DNA of 17,505 bases from DAOMNN01 sp050486545. GTDB lineage: Bacteria > Pseudomonadota > Gammaproteobacteria > Burkholderiales > Rhodocyclaceae. Positions 17,145 to 17,505 of this stretch are shown in pieces. The DNA lies in NCBI GenBank assembly GCA_050486545.1, contig JBJHDM010000065.1, forward strand, positions 1 to 17,505. Direction: 5' to 3'. The stretch's first letter is position 1; each line of letters opens with the position of its first letter. The position numbers and the translations under genes are program-made. The notes beneath the pieces were generated by a model. That model made no database searches. It was not told the DNA's origin and was given only the letters and a program-made list of their open reading frames with translations.

Positions 17145-17505
17145 GGAACGTCCTCATGACATGTGGTCGAGGAAAGCGGTGGCCGACACCCTGCGCGACC
17201 GAATCGAAAGGCGGGTATGGAGGAGCAAAACGATCCGGCACCGGATTGCAATCAGTGCGCAGATACAGGACGACACAGGGCTGGCGCAACCGCCTTCAAA
17301 AGCAGATTAGCATGGAATCCCGACATTAGCTGACAAAATCAGTCGGGTAATAACAGGTCGAAATGAGGGTGCTGGAATTCGCACGCACGCTCGCAACACG
17401 CACGAAATTGTAAGCGTCCCGGAATATGGTGCGATACGGCTGGCTGCTGTGCGCGTTCGGGACGGGAGTCTGGAAAACCGGGGATGGAATGCAACAACTT
17501 GCAAG
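17145..17505. other. Region upstream of the signalling operon, no gene seen
   Basis: About 360 bp without a convincing coding frame; it should hold the promoter of the histidine kinase operon. The best candidate I see on the minus strand is TTGTCA (17336-17331), one mismatch from the -35 consensus, followed 19 bp later by GCTAAT (17311-17306); the spacing is long, so confidence is low. An imperfect inverted repeat overlaps it: CCCGA at 17319-17323 with TCGGG at 17343-17347, and CTGA at 17330-17333 with TCAG at 17339-17342. This could be an operator. The window ends before any gene to the right can be identified. Confidence 0.4.

Noticed and set aside
17307..17504. 65-codon minus-strand frame upstream of the kinase gene
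   Set aside because: No recognisable domain, unlikely composition, no clear ribosome site, and it overlaps the probable promoter region.

Overview
The window is about 17.5 kb of GC-rich bacterial chromosome. Its gene content and order (smc, zipA, ligA, galU, then typA) point to a betaproteobacterium, possibly of a Rhodocyclales or Nitrosomonadales type; that placement is an inference. Coding density is high. I see no rRNA, tRNA, CRISPR array, insertion sequence or phage gene.

Layout. Positions 1-6364 hold a tight plus-strand housekeeping cluster: the 3' part of smc (chromosome condensation), zipA (FtsZ anchor), ligA (NAD-dependent DNA ligase) and galU (UDP-glucose synthesis). Stops and starts overlap at zipA/ligA and ligA/galU. 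A symmetric terminator at 6427-6454 separates galU from the convergent typA/bipA (minus strand, 8302-6485). A 181-bp intergenic region carries two divergent extended -10 promoters, one for typA and one for a plus-strand nucleoside phosphorylase of the S-methyl-5'-thioinosine type (8484-9221). Next come two minus-strand genes spaced 4 bp apart: a nucleotide-exchanger-like membrane transporter (11535-10225) and an aldo/keto reductase with a Tat-type signal peptide (10220-9264). The right third (17144-11883, minus strand) is a signalling operon: a soluble PAS-PAS histidine kinase, a single-domain response regulator, and a 1117-residue REC-GAF-GAF-GAF-GGDEF-EAL protein. The GGDEF motif of that last protein is degenerate while its EAL catalytic set looks intact. 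The operon reads as a phosphorelay that controls c-di-GMP breakdown.

The most notable non-coding signal is in the gene-free stretch between the signalling operon and the transporter. Positions 11767-11794 resemble the XerCD recombination site dif: the core matches E. coli dif at 16 of 17 positions. I scanned both strands by eye for the FtsK-orienting octamer GGGNAGGG. I found four copies left of this site, all on the plus strand, and two to its right, both on the minus strand, with none in the opposite sense. All six therefore point at the site. Together these suggest that the window spans the chromosome dimer-resolution site and replication terminus. The sequence suggests this but does not prove it; genome-wide GC skew would decide.
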